Assembly: GCA_019931245.1 (NCBI GenBank)
Contig: JAINDL010000046.1
Location: forward strand, 1-32,020
DNA: 32,020 nt
Direction of reading: 5' to 3'
From: Bryobacteraceae bacterium CoA2 C42
Lineage (GTDB): Bacteria > Acidobacteriota > Terriglobia > Bryobacterales > Bryobacteraceae
The notes beneath the pieces are model-generated. The model did no database searches, was not told the origin of the DNA, and saw only the letters and a program-made list of their open reading frames with translations. Below are positions 1-7,208 of the stretch, one piece after another. The translations under genes and the position numbers were made by a program. Positions within the stretch are counted from its first letter, which is position 1. Each line of letters begins with the position of its first letter.

Positions 1-706
1 CGGATTGGGAGGCGCATTGGCTGCGGGCGAGTTGTTCGACGTGGCTGACGACGCGGAGGTCCTGGCGGGGGCGGTCGTAGACGATGGTGAGGGGGCCGAT
101 GCGGGTTTCGCCGGTGAGGTGGCAGGTTTCGCAGATGGCGTCGCGGGCGGGGGGGGCGAGGCGGGTGGGATTGGTGATGTTGGCGCGGGCGGGTTGGGCG
201 AGGTGGGCGGCGGGATCGCCGTGGCATTGGTGGCAGGCGATGGGTTGGGGGTTGGCGGGGTCGCCGCTGGAGTGGCAGGCGAGGCATTGGGGGGTGACGC
301 GGCGGTCGAAGTCGAGGCGGGGGTGTTGTTCGTAGCCGGGGGCGGGGGCCCAGAGTTGGTTTTGGCGGTAGAGAGCGGCGGGGGATTGGAAGAGGGTGTT
401 ACCGTGGCGGAGGAGGTAGCCGGCGGCGTGGGCGCCGGAGCCGATGCGGAGGGCGAGGGGGAATTCGGCGGAGAGGGAGCCGCGGGTGAGGCGGTGCCAC
501 ATTTGGCCTTGGCGGTTGAAGGAGTCGAAGCGGGATTGGGAGGGGGCGTGGGTGAACGCGCCGGGGGGAGCGGGTTGGGCGGGGGCGATGGCGTTGCCCA
601 TGGGGGAGCGGGCGAAGGCGGCGACCTGGGCGGGGTGGCAGGATTGGCAGGGATGGTTGGCGGCGAGGGGGAGGGCCGTCAGGAGGAGGCAGAGGCTGCG
701 GAACAT
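1..706 (-). CDS. Secreted multihaem cytochrome c, N-terminal part (runs off left edge)
   Basis: Reading the minus strand from the ATG at 704-706 gives 235 residues with no stop before the window edge. The protein starts with a short signal peptide (MFRSLCLLLTALPLAAN). It carries four c-type haem-binding CXXCH motifs: CQSCH at residues 20-24, CLACH at 141-145, CHQCH at 158-162 and CETCH at 192-196. Haem would be attached outside the cytoplasm, so the product is probably a periplasmic or surface electron-transfer protein. Spacing and the segment EQLARSQCA resemble the large cytochrome c families of Acidobacteriota, which usually continue with another CXXCH; this is from memory of the family. 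The coding strand is extremely C-rich, so the opposite strand shows a long Gly/Ala-rich open frame that is only its shadow. The true length, total haem count and redox partner cannot be seen. It is transcribed divergently from the rfb genes. Confidence 0.9.
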   Translation of the reverse strand, partial: MFRSLCLLLTALPLAANHPCQSCHPAQVAAFARSPMGNAIAPAQPAPPGAFTHAPSQSRFDSFNRQGQMWHRLTRGSLSAEFPLALRIGSGAHAAGYLLRHGNTLFQSPAALYRQNQLWAPAPGYEQHPRLDFDRRVTPQCLACHSSGDPANPQPIACHQCHGDPAAHLAQPARANITNPTRLAPPARDAICETCHLTGETRIGPLTIVYDRPRQDLRVVSHVEQLARSQCASQS

Positions 707-1046
707 GCCGTCACCATGATAGCGGGTGTGGGGGCGGGGCTGAAGGTTTGCTGGGGGTGTGGGGGAGGGTACGGGCGAGGAAGCGGCAGAACGGTTGGGC
801 GCTCTGGTGGTTGAGAAACTGGAGGGTGGGGCGGGTGAGCAGATCCTGGAGGTCCTCCTGGCGCTTGAGGCCGCCGGGGCGGGGATGTCGGGTCGGTTTG
901 CCGAGGGGAGGCCGTTGGGACAGGGAGGGAGAGTGGCGAAGGGCCAGTCGTCTAAGGTTTTCTCCCTTTGTTTTCTAAGGATAAAATTGGAATGTATTTA
1001 GACTTAGGAGGGGTTCTATTCTGAGGTCTTATGGTAGCCTCGTTTC
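707..1046. other. Divergent intergenic region
   Basis: This 340-bp gap separates the minus-strand cytochrome from plus-strand rfbG. The left 250 bp is G-rich on the plus strand. All minus-strand frames stay open for long stretches because of composition, and none has a start codon, ribosome site or recognisable domain, so I call no gene there. The right 85 bp (about 960-1046) is strikingly AT-rich for this genome and probably holds the rfb promoter. Confidence 0.6.
958..1000 (+). promoter_or_regulatory. Possible promoter of the rfb operon
   Basis: An AT-rich patch contains TAAAAT at 982-987, five of six matches to a sigma-70 -10 box, and a weak T-rich -35 candidate around 958-963. It would give a leader of about 50-60 nt before rfbG. 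An AGGAGG-like sequence at about 1006-1012 is too far from the rfbG ATG to be its ribosome site. Weak call, based on composition and a single hexamer. Confidence 0.25.
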
Positions 1047-2033
1047 ATGACGGAGCCGAGGCAGGATCCCTGGAGAGATAGGCGTGTTTTTATTACCGGG
1101 GCATCTGGCTTGGTGGGGAGCTGTCTGGTGCGTCGTCTGCTGGAGTCCCAAGCGGATGTGGTCTGTCTGATCCGGGACTGGGTTCCGGACTCGGAGTTGG
1201 TCCGGTCGGGTGACTATCACCGGGTGAAGGTGGTGCGGGGTGATGTGACGGACCAGAGTTGTCTTGAGCGGGCGCTGGGGGAATACGAGGTAGACACGGT
1301 TTTCCATCTGGCGGCGCAGACGATCGTGGGAATTGCCAACCGTAACCCTATTTCGACGTTTGAGGCCAATATTCAGGGGACTTGGACGCTGCTTGAAGCT
1401 TGCCGGCGGAGCCCGCTCGTGAAGAGCGTGGTGGTGGCCTCGTCGGACAAGGCCTACGGTGACCATGAGGTGCTGCCCTATGATGAGTCGGCGGCGCTGC
1501 AGGGGCGGCATCCGTATGATTGTTCGAAGTCCTGCGCCGATCTGTTATCGAAGTGCTATGGGCATAGTTACGGACTACCGGTGGCGATTACGCGGTGTGG
1601 GAATTTTTACGGGGCGGGGGATTTGAATTGGAATCGCATTATTCCCGGGACGATTCGTTCGATTTTGCGTGGTGAGGCGCCGATTATTCGGAGCGACGGT
1701 ACGTTTATTCGGGACTACTTTTATGTGGCTGACGGCGCCAACGCGTATTTGACGCTGGCCGAGGCGGTGAGGAGCCGTCCGGAGCTGTACGGGGAGGCGT
1801 TTAATTTTTCGAATGAGCTGCAGATTACGGCGCTCGAGCTGGTGCGGCGCATTTTGGCGGTGATGGAATCCCCGCTGGAGCCGGTGATTCTGGACCAGGC
1901 GGTGAATGAGATTCGCCATCAGTACCTATCGGCGGAGAAGGCGCGGCGGGTGTTGGGATGGAAGCCGTTATACGAACTGGATTCGGCGTTGGTCGAGACG
2001 GTCGGGTGGTACCGGAACTATCTGCGGGCGTAA
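1047..2033 (+). CDS. rfbG: Probable CDP-glucose 4,6-dehydratase (RfbG/YfnG type)
   Basis: A 328-aa extended short-chain dehydrogenase. It has the N-terminal NAD-binding GASGLVG (residues 18-24), the SDK triad region at 133-135 (SSDKAYG) and the catalytic pair Y157/K161 (YDCSK). The SDK motif is typical of 4,6-dehydratases acting on CDP-glucose. Long blocks such as [19 protein letters not shown] and [15 protein letters not shown] match what I recall of Bacillus YfnG, annotated as a CDP-glucose 4,6-dehydratase. The predicted reaction is CDP-glucose to CDP-4-keto-6-deoxyglucose with tightly held NAD, in the cytoplasm. The ATG at 1047 has no good ribosome site, but it gives the same N-terminal layout (W a few residues before VFITG) as YfnG; a GTG at 1086 is an alternative. 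First gene of the rfb run, 3 bp before the next gene. Third codon positions are less C-rich than in the housekeeping genes further right. Substrate is inferred from motif and neighbours. Confidence 0.85.
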   Translation: MTEPRQDPWRDRRVFITGASGLVGSCLVRRLLESQADVVCLIRDWVPDSELVRSGDYHRVKVVRGDVTDQSCLERALGEYEVDTVFHLAAQTIVGIANRNPISTFEANIQGTWTLLEACRRSPLVKSVVVASSDKAYGDHEVLPYDESAALQGRHPYDCSKSCADLLSKCYGHSYGLPVAITRCGNFYGAGDLNWNRIIPGTIRSILRGEAPIIRSDGTFIRDYFYVADGANAYLTLAEAVRSRPELYGEAFNFSNELQITALELVRRILAVMESPLEPVILDQAVNEIRHQYLSAEKARRVLGWKPLYELDSALVETVGWYRNYLRA

Positions 2034-2036
2034 CCC

Positions 2037-2903
2037 ATGATGCTGAACGCGCAGTTGGGCCGGGTATGGGTGACGGGGGCCACGGGATTTCTGGGTAGTT
2101 CGTTGAGGCAGCGGCTAAACGGTCTCGGGTGTGAGGTGATGGGGCTGTCGCGGAGTGGTGGGGCGGGGTTGGCATGTGACTTGACTGATGCGGAGGCGGT
2201 GCGGGTGTTCGTCGAGCGTTACCGGCCGGAGACGGTGATTCACCTGGCCGGTCTGGTGACGGGGCGGCAGGAGTCGGTGTTGGGGCAGGAGATGTTCGAT
2301 CAGAATGAACGGGCGACGTTGAATCTGCTTTCGGCGGTGAGCCGGACGGGTTGCCGGAGGATTGTCCTGGCCGGGTCGGTGCAGGAGGATTCGATTTCCT
2401 CGCCATATGGTGTGGCGAAGCGGAGCGCCTATTTGCGGGCCCGCTATTTTCACGAGCAGGCGGGTTTGCCGATGGTGTATTGCCGTCTGCATCTGGGCTA
2501 CGGACCCGGGCAGGAGAAGACGAAGCTGATTCCTTATCTGATCGGGAGTCTGCTGGGGGGGGAGAGTCCGGAGATCCGTAGTGCGGAACGGCAGTGCCGG
2601 TTCGTTTTTGTGGATGATGTGGGCGAGGCGTTTCTGCTGGCGGCGTCCGCGCCAGGGCTGGCAGGCAAGGCGGTGAACGTTGGGGCGGAGCTGACAACGG
2701 TTGGTGCTCTGGCTAAGTTGTTGGAAGGGATTTGCGAGACGGGGGGGAGGGTTCGGCATGGTGCTCCGCAGCGGGAGCGCGAGGCGCCTCCGGCGGAGTG
2801 GACCGACCCGGTGGAGTGGGGCTGGAGGCCGGCGACGGGGCTGGAGGCGGGATTGCGGAAGACGGTTGCGTGGATGCGTGAACACCAAGGAGAAATCGGT
2901 TGA
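2037..2903 (+). CDS. SDR-family sugar-nucleotide 4-reductase, probable CDP-paratose synthase
   Basis: A 288-aa NAD(P)-dependent epimerase/dehydratase-family protein. The Rossmann motif TGATGFLG lies at residues 13-20 and the catalytic YGVAK (Y124, K128) in the usual place. It lacks a DE/DK 4,6-dehydratase motif, fitting a reductase or epimerase. Its position between rfbG and rfbH, in a cluster that also has a tyvelose epimerase, suggests the 4-keto reduction of CDP-3,6-dideoxy-4-ketohexose to CDP-paratose (the RfbS step). A sister activity such as abequose synthase (RfbJ) cannot be excluded from sequence alone. It starts 3 bp after rfbG. Its stop overlaps the TTG start of rfbH by 4 bp, which implies translational coupling. 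Two consecutive ATG codons begin the frame; either may be used. Confidence 0.8.
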   Translation: MMLNAQLGRVWVTGATGFLGSSLRQRLNGLGCEVMGLSRSGGAGLACDLTDAEAVRVFVERYRPETVIHLAGLVTGRQESVLGQEMFDQNERATLNLLSAVSRTGCRRIVLAGSVQEDSISSPYGVAKRSAYLRARYFHEQAGLPMVYCRLHLGYGPGQEKTKLIPYLIGSLLGGESPEIRSAERQCRFVFVDDVGEAFLLAASAPGLAGKAVNVGAELTTVGALAKLLEGICETGGRVRHGAPQREREAPPAEWTDPVEWGWRPATGLEAGLRKTVAWMREHQGEIG

Positions 2904-4219
2904 ATTCAAGTTCGCTTCGGGAGCAGATTCTGAGATTAGTGCAGGAGTTCTACAGTCAAACGCATGGGCTGGAGAGAGCTTTTCACCCTGGGGTGACGCA
3001 CGTCCCGGTTTCCGGACGAGTTTTTGACGGTGGGGATGTCCAGGCGCTGGTCGATAGCAGTCTGGACTTCTGGCTGACCACCGGACGTTTTGCGCAGGAG
3101 TTTGAGCGGGCCCTGGCGCGTTTTCTGGGGGTGCGGCACGCGGTGTTGTGTAACTCGGGGAGTTCGGCGAACCTGCTGGCGGTGTCCGCGCTGACCTCGC
3201 CAGTGCTGGGGGCGCGGCGACTGTGTCCGGGCGATGAGGTGATTACGGTGGCGGCCGGCTTTCCGACCACCGTGAATCCGCTATTCCAGAACGGGCTGAT
3301 CCCCGTGTTTGTCGATGTGGATCTTTGTACGCACAACGTGAATGCGGATCTGGTGGAGGCGGCAGTTTCGCCCAAGACAAAGGCGATCATCCTGGCGCAT
3401 ACCCTCGGCAACCCGTACGCGTTGGACCGCATTGTGGCGATTGCGAAAAAGTACAACCTGTGGCTGATTGAAGACAACTGCGACGCGCTGGGAGCGGAGT
3501 TCAACGGGGCGCTGACGGGCACGTTTGGAGATATCGCCACGGTCAGCTTCTACCCGGCGCATCACATTACAACGGGCGAGGGCGGCGTTGTGTTCACCAA
3601 CAACGTCCGGCTGAAGCCTTTGATTGAAAGCTTCCGCGACTGGGGTCGGGACTGCTGGTGCGAGCCGGGAAAGGACAACACGTGCGGCAAGCGGTTTGAT
3701 TGGCAGTTGGGCACGCTGCCCTGCGGCTACGACCACAAGTACACTTACTCCCACGTTGGCTACAACCTGAAGATGACCGATATGCAGGCGGCGGTGGGCT
3801 TGAGCCAGTTGGGTAAGCTGCGGCAGTTTATCGGGAAGCGGCGGGAGAACTTTGCGACGCTGCGGGACGGTGTGGCGGACCTGCACGAATTTCTGGCGCC
3901 GGCCGAGCCGACGCCGGGGAGCAATCCGAGTTGGTTCGGCTTTCCGGTGACGGTGCGGTCCGGGTCTCCGTTTAGCCGCAACGAACTGGTCCGTTTCCTG
4001 ACCGAGCGGAACATTGGCACGCGTCTGTTGTTTGCTGGCAATCTGGTGCGTCAGCCGGCGTATGCGAACCTGCCCTACCGCATCTCGGGAGAGTTGACAA
4101 ACACGGATGCCGAGATGAATGCGACGTTCTGGCTGGGCGTGTTCCCGGGCTTAACCGGTCCGATGATCACGTATGTACTTGAGTCGCTGCACGATTTTGT
4201 GAGGGAACGCACGCAATGA
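2900..4219 (+). CDS. rfbH: CDP-6-deoxy-4-keto-glucose 3-dehydrase (E1), RfbH
   Basis: A 439-aa member of the DegT/DnrJ/EryC1 aminotransferase fold that works as a PMP-dependent dehydrase removing the C3 hydroxyl of CDP-4-keto-6-deoxyglucose. Two hallmarks of the E1 subgroup are intact. The internal-aldimine lysine is replaced by histidine in [14 protein letters not shown] (H221). The [2Fe-2S] ligand pattern C-X57-C-X1-C-X7-C is present exactly, at C194, C252, C254 and C262. The enzyme normally needs a separate NADH-dependent flavin/Fe-S reductase (E3, AscD/RfbI type), which is not encoded in this window. Translation probably starts at the TTG at 2900, preceded by AAGGAG with about 8 nt spacing and overlapping the upstream stop. 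Its own stop overlaps the next start (ATGA). Length matches the family (about 437 aa). Confidence 0.95.
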   Translation: MNSSSLREQILRLVQEFYSQTHGLERAFHPGVTHVPVSGRVFDGGDVQALVDSSLDFWLTTGRFAQEFERALARFLGVRHAVLCNSGSSANLLAVSALTSPVLGARRLCPGDEVITVAAGFPTTVNPLFQNGLIPVFVDVDLCTHNVNADLVEAAVSPKTKAIILAHTLGNPYALDRIVAIAKKYNLWLIEDNCDALGAEFNGALTGTFGDIATVSFYPAHHITTGEGGVVFTNNVRLKPLIESFRDWGRDCWCEPGKDNTCGKRFDWQLGTLPCGYDHKYTYSHVGYNLKMTDMQAAVGLSQLGKLRQFIGKRRENFATLRDGVADLHEFLAPAEPTPGSNPSWFGFPVTVRSGSPFSRNELVRFLTERNIGTRLLFAGNLVRQPAYANLPYRISGELTNTDAEMNATFWLGVFPGLTGPMITYVLESLHDFVRERTQ

Positions 4220-5241
4220 GGTGGCTGATTACAGGCGGCTGCGGCTTTGTGGGCTCGAACTTGGCGGATCATTTGCTGGGGCAGGGCCACGAGGTGGCGG
4301 TCTTTGACAATCTGAGCCGTCTGGGTTCGGACACCAACCTGGAGTGGCTGCGGTCGCAGCATCCGGGACTGCGGGCGTCCGGTGACGATATCCGGGATGC
4401 CGAGGCGGTAGGGCGGATGGTGCGGGAGTGGCAACCCGAGGTGGTGGCGCATTTGTGCGGACAGGTCGCGGCGACGACGAGCCTTGCCAGTCCGCGTCTC
4501 GACTTCGAGATCAACGCCGGGGGCACCTTCAATGTCCTCGAAGCAGTGCGGTTGCACCGGCCCGAGGCCCTGTTACTCTACAGTTCGACGAACAAGGTAT
4601 ACGGAGCGCTGGAGTACCTGCGGACCGAGCGCAGCGGGATGCGCTACCGGCTGCCGGAGTTTCCGGACGGTTTGGATGAGAGGATTGTGCTCGATCCGAC
4701 CACTCCTTATGGGTGCAGCAAAGCGGCGGCCGAGCAGTATGTGAAGGACTATTACCGGATGTATGGCATCCGGACGGTGGTTTTCCGGCACTCGAGTATG
4801 TACGGGGGGCGTCAGTTTGCGACCTTCGACCAGGGCTGGGTGGGCTGGTTCTGCCAGCAGGCCCTGCGGATGCGCGATGCCCGAGCGTTGCCCTTTGCGA
4901 TTGCAGGCGATGGCATGCAGGTGCGGGATTTGCTGCATGCGCGGGATCTGATCCGCTGTTACACGCAGGCGGTTGAGCACATAAACCGGACGGCGGGGGA
5001 GGTTTTCAACATCGGGGGTGGAACGGAGAACTCGCTGAGCCTGCTCGAGCTGTTTGCGCATCTGGAGACGGCCGCCCACGTCACGATGCAATTTGAGAAG
5101 ACACCCGCCCGGATTGCCGATCAGAAGGTGTTTATCGCCGACTGCGGGAAGGCTCGAGCGCGGATGGATTGGGTCCCGGCGGTAAGTTACCGCGAGGGCC
5201 TGGAAGAGGCGTTGGCGTGGGCTGGACAGCTCAGCCGATAG
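4216..5241 (+). CDS. rfbE: CDP-paratose 2-epimerase (CDP-tyvelose synthesis)
   Basis: A 341-aa NAD-dependent SDR epimerase. Motifs are GGCGFVG (residues 7-13), the active-site segment SSTNKVYG (123-130) and YGCSK with Y165/K169. Stretches [20 protein letters not shown] and NSLSLLELF are nearly the same as those I recall in Salmonella and Yersinia tyvelose epimerase (Tyv/RfbE, about 338 aa). It converts CDP-paratose to CDP-tyvelose by oxidation and reduction at C2. The start overlaps the rfbH stop (ATGA). This gene distinguishes the cluster from abequose, ascarylose or colitose pathways and makes tyvelose the best prediction for the end product. A broader NDP-hexose epimerase role is the alternative, but the match over the whole length is strong. 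Confidence 0.9.
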   Translation: MRWLITGGCGFVGSNLADHLLGQGHEVAVFDNLSRLGSDTNLEWLRSQHPGLRASGDDIRDAEAVGRMVREWQPEVVAHLCGQVAATTSLASPRLDFEINAGGTFNVLEAVRLHRPEALLLYSSTNKVYGALEYLRTERSGMRYRLPEFPDGLDERIVLDPTTPYGCSKAAAEQYVKDYYRMYGIRTVVFRHSSMYGGRQFATFDQGWVGWFCQQALRMRDARALPFAIAGDGMQVRDLLHARDLIRCYTQAVEHINRTAGEVFNIGGGTENSLSLLELFAHLETAAHVTMQFEKTPARIADQKVFIADCGKARARMDWVPAVSYREGLEEALAWAGQLSR

Positions 5242-5256
5242 GAAAGGAGACGCTAT

Positions 5257-6012
5257 ATGACCGATCTTACGATAGTGATTCCCGCTTACCGCGAGGCGGA
5301 GGCCCTCAGCCTGCTCTTGCCCCGGCTGAAGGCGCAGGTGGAGCGGTTGAGTCCGGACAGTGAGATCCTCATCATCGACACGCAGACGCCGCTCGACCAT
5401 ACGCGTGAGGTGTGCCGGGAGCATGGGGTGCGACACGTCGCGCGGGCGAATGGAAACAATTACGGCGACGCGGTACGCACCGGTATTGCGGAAGCGCGGG
5501 GCGAGTTCCTCCTGTTCATGGACGCCGATGGGTCGCACAACCCCAACCAACTGCATCTGTTGTGGGACCAGCGGCAAGAGAGTGATCTCGTCATCGGGTC
5601 GCGCTATGTCGACGGCGGGATAACCGAGAATCCGGCCGTTTTGATTTTGATGAGCTGGATGGTGAACGTGACCTACCGGCTTGTGTTCGGGCTGCGCGTG
5701 ATGGATGTGTCGAATAGCTTCCGGCTATACCGGGCTAAGTATCTGCGTGAGATGCCGCTGCGCTGTGAGAACTTCGACATTATCCAGGAGATTCTGATTC
5801 GGGCACCCCGGTTTGGGGCCACTCGCATCCTGGAGGTACCCGTTACGTTTGAGAAGAGGAAGGCGGGCGAGAGTAAGCGGAACCTGTTGCAGTTTGCCTT
5901 CACCTACATCACAACGATTCTGCGGCTGATGCGTTACTGCCGTCAGGCACCGGCAAGCCAGCCTATGTCCAAACCTTCCAAGGCGCCGTATCAGATTGCC
6001 AGAGCTGATTGA
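5257..6012 (+). CDS. Family 2 glycosyltransferase (polyprenyl-phosphate glycosyltransferase-like)
   Basis: A 251-aa GT-A glycosyltransferase of the dolichol-phosphate-mannose-synthase-like group. It begins TIVIPAYREAE, has a nucleotide/metal-binding DAD at residues 89-91 (FMDADGSH), and the conserved SRYVDGG and SNSFRLYR blocks. No strong C-terminal transmembrane pair is present, only a moderately hydrophobic segment near residue 215. An AAAGGAG ribosome site precedes the ATG. It follows rfbE by 15 bp, so it is probably co-transcribed and may use the CDP-sugar or build the acceptor glycan; donor and acceptor are unknown. Its last 50 bp overlap the 3' end of the convergent rfbF gene. Confidence 0.88.
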   Translation: MTDLTIVIPAYREAEALSLLLPRLKAQVERLSPDSEILIIDTQTPLDHTREVCREHGVRHVARANGNNYGDAVRTGIAEARGEFLLFMDADGSHNPNQLHLLWDQRQESDLVIGSRYVDGGITENPAVLILMSWMVNVTYRLVFGLRVMDVSNSFRLYRAKYLREMPLRCENFDIIQEILIRAPRFGATRILEVPVTFEKRKAGESKRNLLQFAFTYITTILRLMRYCRQAPASQPMSKPSKAPYQIARAD

Positions 6013-6730
6013 GCAGGCCCACTTCGCGCAGCGTATCCATGGGCTGCCAAAAGTCGGGATGACGGTAGGCCATTAACTGGCCATCGGCGGCCAGGGCTTC
6101 GAGCGGCTCCCGTTCAAAGATGGTGTCGTCGCTGGCGATGTAGTCCATCACCTTACGCTCGAGTACGAAGAATCCTCCGTTTATCCATCCCTCGTCCAAC
6201 TGGGATTTCTCTTTGAACTCGGCCACGCGGTCGCCATCGAAAGCCAAGCCGCCGAAGCGGGCGGCCGGTCGGGCCGCGGTGACCGTTGCCAGTTTGCCAT
6301 GGGAGCGGTGGAAGGCCAGTAACCGGTCCAGGTCCACGTTGGCGACGCCGTCGCCGTAGGTGAGCATGAATGGTCCGTCGATGTGGTCGCGCATGCGGCG
6401 TACCCTGCCGCCGGTTTGGGTGGCGGGACCCGTGTCGATCAGCCCGATGTTCCAGTCTTCGACGGTATCCTCGACGGGGGTAATCTGGTTGGTGCCGAGG
6501 CGGATAAAGAGGCTATTTCGCCGCAGCCGGTAGTTCAGAAAGTAATCCTTGATCACTTCGCCCTTATAGCCGAGCGCAACCAGAAAATCGGTGTGCCCAA
6601 AGGCCGCGTAGATCTTCATGATGTGCCACAAAATGGGCCGGCCGCCGATTTCGACCATTGGTTTGGGCTTGGTGACGGTCTCCTCGGAGAGTCTCGTCCC
6701 CAGACCGCCAGCCAGAATAATCGTTTGCAT
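5963..6730 (-). CDS. rfbF: Glucose-1-phosphate cytidylyltransferase
   Basis: A 255-aa nucleotidyltransferase, close to the usual 257 aa. It makes CDP-glucose from CTP and glucose-1-phosphate, the first step of the 3,6-dideoxyhexose pathway. The N-terminal signature is LAGGLGTRLSEET (residues 6-18), followed by TKPKPMVEIGG. The blocks LTYGDGVANVDL, GWINGGFFV and DFWQPMDTLRE are characteristic of RfbF. It is encoded on the strand opposite to the other pathway genes and converges with the glycosyltransferase gene, sharing 50 bp at the 3' ends. It therefore has its own promoter, probably in the AT-rich patch at about 6833-6880, which would leave a leader of roughly 100 nt or more. Confidence 0.95.
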   Translation of the reverse strand: MQTIILAGGLGTRLSEETVTKPKPMVEIGGRPILWHIMKIYAAFGHTDFLVALGYKGEVIKDYFLNYRLRRNSLFIRLGTNQITPVEDTVEDWNIGLIDTGPATQTGGRVRRMRDHIDGPFMLTYGDGVANVDLDRLLAFHRSHGKLATVTAARPAARFGGLAFDGDRVAEFKEKSQLDEGWINGGFFVLERKVMDYIASDDTIFEREPLEALAADGQLMAYRHPDFWQPMDTLREVGLLNQLWQSDTAPWKVWT

Positions 6731-7174
6731 GGTGAGATTGACCTCGCGACTGGACCGACCGCGTGAGCGTTGGCCGACAAGCGATTGGGCAGGATCGGTT
6801 CAGTGCCCCACAACGGCCGGCCTGTCTTGCTGAGTCCTTTATCCAACTCCAAGATTTAAAAACTACTTAGCAGGGTACCACGGTGCGCCAAGGCTGTCCA
6901 CCGCCAGAAGATCCGGTCAGAAGCGCACAGGCCGGGCCGAAGCGAGTCCGTTGTGCGCGAGTTCCGCAGAAGCGTCGCGCCCGGGTAGGCCGGGACCAAA
7001 GGAGAAGGAACCTGCGACGGCGTGACTCAGTGATGCAAACGGAAGAGGTTCAGGCAGCGGAAGTAGGCCGAATAGCTACAAACTGGCGCCCTTGGAGACA
7101 GCCGCGTAATTCATTGATTCCAAAGCCTCGGAGACGCGGTTCCTCCGAAGAAGAAGGCAGTAACCAATAACAAA
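6731..7174. other. Intergenic region upstream of rfbF
   Basis: No convincing gene. An AT-rich patch at about 6833-6880 is the likely rfbF promoter area, though no clean -35/-10 pair stands out. A 26-bp copy of a repeat found again near 9.8 kb sits at 6934-6959. A small hairpin (TCGGAG/CTCCGA, about 7129-7150) precedes the terminator of the aldo/keto reductase gene. The plus-strand open frame at 6883-7170 is Arg-rich, includes the repeat and has no domain, so I do not call it. Confidence 0.5.
6934..6959 (-). repeat. Single inverted copy of the core of the 86-bp repeat
   Basis: The 26 bases here (starting GGGCCGAAGCGAGTCC) are the exact reverse complement of the core in the three tandem units at 9792-9817, 9878-9903 and 9965-9990. 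Flanking bases 5' of it (GCGCACAGGCC) also resemble the repeat's other arm, giving a 7-bp inverted repeat GCGCACA/TGTGCGC around the core. It is the only copy seen outside the tandem block. Confidence 0.75.
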
Positions 7175-7202
7175 AAGGGCGCCCTTTGCTGGGCGCCCTT
7201 TT
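7175..7202 (-). terminator. Rho-independent terminator of the aldo/keto reductase gene
   Basis: A perfect 11-bp stem, AAAGGGCGCCC (7175-7185) and GGGCGCCCTTT (7192-7202), with a 6-nt loop. On the minus strand it is followed by a T-rich run (TTTTTGTTATTGG) and lies 7 bp beyond the stop of the reductase gene. It should separate that gene from rfbF further along the same strand. Confidence 0.85.
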
Positions 7203-7208
7203 CGTTTT

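Noticed and set aside
5-814. 269-aa Gly/Ala/Glu-rich open frame on the plus strand
   Set aside because: It is the antisense of the C-rich cytochrome gene, which has a signal peptide and four CXXCH motifs on the minus strand.
707-960. Minus-strand frame upstream of and in phase with the cytochrome start
   Set aside because: Open only because of composition; no start codon, no domain, and it would place the signal peptide internally.
6883-7170. 95-aa Arg-rich plus-strand frame
   Set aside because: Contains the repeat core, has no domain, and its composition fits non-coding DNA.
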